Below the pieces are notes generated by a model, which was not told where the DNA came from, made no database searches, and was given only the letters and a program-made list of their open reading frames with translations. Shown here piece after piece: positions 61,726 through 64,000 of a stretch of DNA of 64,000 nucleotides. The DNA comes from Vreelandella neptunia (lineage in GTDB: Bacteria; Pseudomonadota; Gammaproteobacteria; Pseudomonadales; Halomonadaceae), in contig NZ_JAKVTW010000013.1 of assembly GCF_022489065.1 (NCBI RefSeq), positions 62,001 to 126,000 of the forward strand, in the 5' to 3' direction. The translations under genes and the position numbers were made by a program. Position 1 is the stretch's first letter, and each line of letters starts with the position of its first letter.

Positions 61726-61947
61726 ATGGTGGCATCACAGGTTTACTCAATAACGAAGCATACCGTCAATATCTTGCTTGTCTGGATAGCCTTCTTGTTC
61801 ACCTTACACATTGCGATGATGTTTGAAGATACCGCCGTTCTTTTGTGGCTAGCCCGCCTAGCTCTATTCGTTTCAGCAGTGGTAACGGTGAAAGGGTATC
61901 TTTTCAGCCTATTTGAAAGCACCTACCTATTATCAAATAAAGGGTAG
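61726..61947 (+). CDS. Small two-helix membrane protein
   Basis: 73 residues with AAAGGGAG upstream. Two helices (NILLVWIAFLFTLHIAMMF and LARLALFVSAVVTVKGYLF). Reminiscent in size of type IV secretion or phage holin-like small proteins, without a recognisable motif. Single-gene unit with promoter and terminator of its own. Confidence 0.55.
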   Translation: MVASQVYSITKHTVNILLVWIAFLFTLHIAMMFEDTAVLLWLARLALFVSAVVTVKGYLFSLFESTYLLSNKG

Positions 61948-61954
61948 AGAACGA

Positions 61955-61980
61955 CCGTAGATCCTTTCTACGGCTTCTTT
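61955..61980 (+). terminator. Terminator after the 73-residue membrane protein gene
   Basis: CCGTAG/CTACGG stem with CTTCTTT tail. Confidence 0.65.
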
Positions 61981-62226
61981 GCTCGCTGAAGCGAGCTAGG
62001 TATTGAATAAGGAAATGAAGGAGAGAAGGCTACACAGAGAGAATAAGAGGGTAGAGATAAACACCACACTAATTTTCTTACCATACCGCTTCCATATTAT
62101 TCCACATTCAATAACTAGCGAAGCGATAGCCCTTGTTTTTGAAAAATAATTAAAATAGTTAATAAGCAGAAGAGCTTTATATATTGCATAAAACACATAA
62201 TTTTATTAAAAAAGCAATAAATAATC
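61981..62226. other. Non-coding gap with two dispersed repeats
   Basis: A reverse copy at 61981-62009 (GCTCGCTGAAGCGAGC hairpin then TATTGAAT) and the forward copy at 62106-62132. No convincing gene. Confidence 0.5.
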
Positions 62227-62277
62227 AAGACTTTTTAAATTATTTGTGATATAATTATATATATAGAGTTAAAGATA
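62106..62277. repeat. Direct repeat copy 2 (about 170 bp)
   Basis: Pairs with 56519-56690; includes dispersed repeat and promoter 15. The 5.6 kb between the copies hold the restriction-modification and HNH genes. Confidence 0.9.
62227..62255 (+). promoter_or_regulatory. Island-type promoter 15
   Basis: AAGACT, 17 bp, TATAAT; identical over the core to promoter 13. Serves the gene at 62312 and probably the membrane genes after it. Confidence 0.78.
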
Positions 62278-62311
62278 CGTAATAAACTAATACATAAATA
62301 GGAGCAATACT

Positions 62312-62563
62312 ATGAATAACAAAATCCAACTTGATAGCAACAACGGCAAATTCACAAAAAAAGCCTTACACCAACTTGAAGAAACTGGTTTAGCAATTGT
62401 TGTAGACGATGAAGTTTGTTATTACCACGTTGAAGCCAAGAGTTATCTACTTTGTGCATCAACTGATGATGTTCACATGGCAGTAAAAATCATTTTATCA
62501 AATGTCGATAAAGAGTATCTTGAAAAATTAGTGGATAAGGAAAGTATTTCACTAAGTAAATAA
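62312..62563 (+). CDS. Small soluble protein, unknown
   Basis: 83 residues; TAGGAGCAATACT before the ATG. No signal or membrane segment. Compact alpha-beta pattern (LAIVVDDEVCYYHVEAKSYLLC followed by VHMAVKIILSNVDKEYLEKLV). Heads a unit of membrane protein genes. No family recognised. Confidence 0.58.
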   Translation: MNNKIQLDSNNGKFTKKALHQLEETGLAIVVDDEVCYYHVEAKSYLLCASTDDVHMAVKIILSNVDKEYLEKLVDKESISLSK

Positions 62564-62608
62564 TAAATACCGCAGGGAAGCGGGCAATATAAACAGGGAG
62601 AAACGGAT

Positions 62609-63142
62609 ATGAATAAATACAATGAATTACCAAAACTTATAAATAAGGAAGAATCAGTAGATAAAGGTAATCCTTTTATCACTATAACAATAATACAGTT
62701 AATAACTTTCATATTAGCAGGAGTTGCTTGGTTGTTTATATCAGATATGCTAAATATGAGAGTGATTGATAATACATTTCATAGTAGTTTAGATGTATAT
62801 TTTAAAATAGCAAAAGTTACTATGACGATTATGTTTTCGTTAGCTATAACAATGGCTGTAAATAGTTTGCTATTTAGGGTTATGGGTATTAAAAACGGCG
62901 ATACATTCCCATTTTTCCTTTTCTTTGCAAGCAAAATATATAAAAAGAAAACTGGTAAAGAACTTACAGGCGATAGCTACAAAGAATTGATGGCAAAGCT
63001 AGATAGAGCAGGAATGATTGAAAAACCGAGGACTATCATAGACTACGAAATAGAAGAAGTAGAAAAAGAAATCACTGTAGCTAGAGCTAATCTTGCGAAA
63101 TTGGAAGCAAAAAAGAATAAAAAATTAAAGGGAGAAAAATAA
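62609..63142 (+). CDS. Membrane protein with C-terminal coiled coil
   Basis: 177 residues, CAGGGAGAAACG upstream. Two membrane helices (TIIQLITFILAGVAWLFI and IAKVTMTIMFSLAITMAVNSLLF, about 28-95). Then a basic KIYKKKTGKELTGDSYKELMAKL segment and a C-terminal coiled coil (IEEVEKEITVARANLAKLEAK). It overlaps the next gene by 1 bp. Likely an inner-membrane component of an element-encoded complex. Confidence 0.6.
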   Translation: MNKYNELPKLINKEESVDKGNPFITITIIQLITFILAGVAWLFISDMLNMRVIDNTFHSSLDVYFKIAKVTMTIMFSLAITMAVNSLLFRVMGIKNGDTFPFFLFFASKIYKKKTGKELTGDSYKELMAKLDRAGMIEKPRTIIDYEIEEVEKEITVARANLAKLEAKKNKKLKGEK

Positions 63143-63387
63143 TGAAAAACAAACCACTTTACCTAACACTACTTTGTGTTTTTTCAGCAATAATGGCATT
63201 AACCATCATAACCTTTTTCTCAAGCTTAGGGATAGCATTAGGGGGCTTAACCCCCATCGCAACAGGAATAGTAGCCTCAATATTTTCTATTGCCGGTATG
63301 ATTCCAGGTTCATTTTATCTTACTAAAAGCTTAGAAGAACTTTTAATAGAAGAAAAAGATAACGAGCTAAAGAAAGGCGAAAAGTAA
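63142..63387 (+). CDS. Small two-helix membrane protein
   Basis: 81 residues; AAGGGAGAAAA ribosome site within the preceding gene. Helices YLTLLCVFSAIMALTIITFF and ATGIVASIFSIAGMIPGSFYL, then an acidic and basic tail (EELLIEEKDNELKKGEK). Co-translated with the gene before. A GCCCGC/GCGGGC hairpin lies between it and the next gene (63394-63412). Confidence 0.58.
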   Translation: MKNKPLYLTLLCVFSAIMALTIITFFSSLGIALGGLTPIATGIVASIFSIAGMIPGSFYLTKSLEELLIEEKDNELKKGEK

Positions 63388-63440
63388 GAAAAGGCCCGCT
63401 AGGATTGCGGGCAAAAATAGAACAATAATAAAGGAGAAGA

Positions 63441-63779
63441 ATGATGAGTAATAAAATAACAAGAACACAAGAAAAATGCGGATTTGGCAGACATATAAAA
63501 ATAATTATAACAATGGCTATAGCCTTTAATTTATTCTTATATGTATTATCTATTTTAGATAGTCCTATCGCAGATCCATTTGTGGAGATGTTTAATGAGT
63601 TAGGTTATAAGTTTTTCATCTTACAGATAGTTAATGCTTTACTTGCTTCATCAATATTATATTTAGAATTTTTAGGCATCAAATATTTTACCAGTAAATC
63701 TTTTATTAACTCATTACTAGAGTGGTTCACTAAAGGATTAACAAAGAAAAACGATAATAATAAAGGAGATTCAAAATGA
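63441..63779 (+). CDS. Small two-helix membrane protein
   Basis: 112 residues (start at one of two adjacent ATGs) with AAAGGAGAAG upstream. Helices IKIIITMAIAFNLFLYVLSIL and FFILQIVNALLASSILYLEFL. Ends in KKNDNNKGDSK. The stop overlaps the next start by 4 bp (ATGA). Fourth gene of the unit begun by promoter 15. Confidence 0.58.
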   Translation: MMSNKITRTQEKCGFGRHIKIIITMAIAFNLFLYVLSILDSPIADPFVEMFNELGYKFFILQIVNALLASSILYLEFLGIKYFTSKSFINSLLEWFTKGLTKKNDNNKGDSK

Positions 63780-64000
63780 AAAATCTACTACTAGCACTAC
63801 CACTATCAATACTTTTGCTTTCAACAGCACAAGCCCAGCAGATCGAGACAGAGCAAGACCTTCTTAATGGAATGCTCCACCAGATGACTGGACAGCTAAC
63901 AGAAGGTAAGGCAGATCTAACACAAAACAGCTTTATGACCGCTGAGAACGTCACAGGGAGCCAGAGAGACGATACAGCAGGCTACAAGGCCAAGAGGATG
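63776..64000 (+). CDS. Secreted protein, 3' end beyond window
   Basis: 75 codons visible, open to the window edge. TAAAGGAGATTC precedes the ATG, which overlaps the previous stop. Clear signal peptide: MKNLLLALPLSILLLSTAQA, cleavage after residue 20. The mature start is polar (QQIETEQDLLNGMLHQMTGQL, then GSQRDDTAGYKAKRM). Base composition rises toward the end. Export is confident; function unknown because it is truncated. Confidence 0.72.
   Translation, partial: MKNLLLALPLSILLLSTAQAQQIETEQDLLNGMLHQMTGQLTEGKADLTQNSFMTAENVTGSQRDDTAGYKAKRM

Noticed and set aside
63394-63412. A terminator between 63387 and 63441
   Set aside because: GCCCGC/GCGGGC stem is followed by AAAAA, not a T-run, and the genes around it look co-transcribed.
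42086-64000. An integron-like cassette array (uniform orientation, repeats between genes)
   Set aside because: The dispersed repeat does not contain the GTTRRRY core of attC sites, most genes have their own promoters, and no integron integrase is visible.
42086-64000. Avoidance of CTGCAG in the island as evidence of active PstI-like restriction
   Set aside because: I saw none by eye, but only about two would be expected in DNA of this composition, so the absence is not informative.
42086-64000. A prophage
   Set aside because: No capsid, terminase, portal, tail or lysis gene is recognisable; the secreted and small membrane proteins are not a phage morphogenesis set.

Overview
The first 42 kb look like the chromosome of a halophilic gammaproteobacterium close to Halomonas. 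This is inferred from gene content, the high-GC coding style and conserved neighbourhoods such as mltD-gloB-methyltransferase-rnhA-dnaQ and yejABEF. The last 22 kb, starting just after a tRNA-Ser gene, are a strongly AT-rich island of different origin whose far end lies outside the window.

Core, 1-42 kb. Genes run from an acyl-CoA ligase (cut by the window edge), a hotdog thioesterase and a polytopic membrane protein, through etfBA and a nitronate monooxygenase, to a leftward set of two divergent acyl-CoA dehydrogenase subunits plus an enoyl-CoA hydratase with a decayed dehydrogenase half. Together these form an acyl-CoA oxidation module with its electron acceptor ETF. A TAXI-type TRAP transporter follows, with one fused permease between two paralogous binding proteins. 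Then come a SulP anion transporter, a chemoreceptor, RarD, an omega-amidase, RsuA, the Yej peptide ABC transporter, MltD, GloB, RNase HI, DnaQ, NudC, an SCP2 protein, SohB, an ArsR regulator, PrpE, a queuosine-precursor transporter with a likely preQ1-I riboswitch in its leader, a YbfF-like esterase, an exonuclease/GIY-YIG fusion, an orphan THI5-like binding protein and an NhaP2-type antiporter.

Island, 42-64 kb. Every gene is on the plus strand. Many transcription units begin with the same promoter: a perfect extended -10 (TGATATAAT), in the best copies 17 bp after WWGACT, within a conserved AT-rich spacer. I count 15. Gaps between genes also carry a short dispersed repeat (AGTTATTGA next to GCGA/TCGC runs). 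A 170-bp block is almost duplicated at 56.5 and 62.1 kb. Products are mostly unrecognised: secreted proteins (two of about 550 residues), a lipoprotein, many small two-helix membrane proteins, two membrane proteins whose layout recalls the IcmV/TraX subunits of type IVB secretion or conjugation systems, a possible PD-(D/E)XK nuclease, and four relatives of a short repeat resembling the NUMOD modules of homing endonucleases. A PstI/BsuBI-type restriction-modification pair and an HNH-like gene sit between the two 170-bp repeats and have a less AT-rich composition, so they were probably acquired separately.

The island looks like an integrated mobile element, possibly conjugative, with a uniform expression code. 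No integrase, relaxase or ATPase lies inside this window, so that remains inference.
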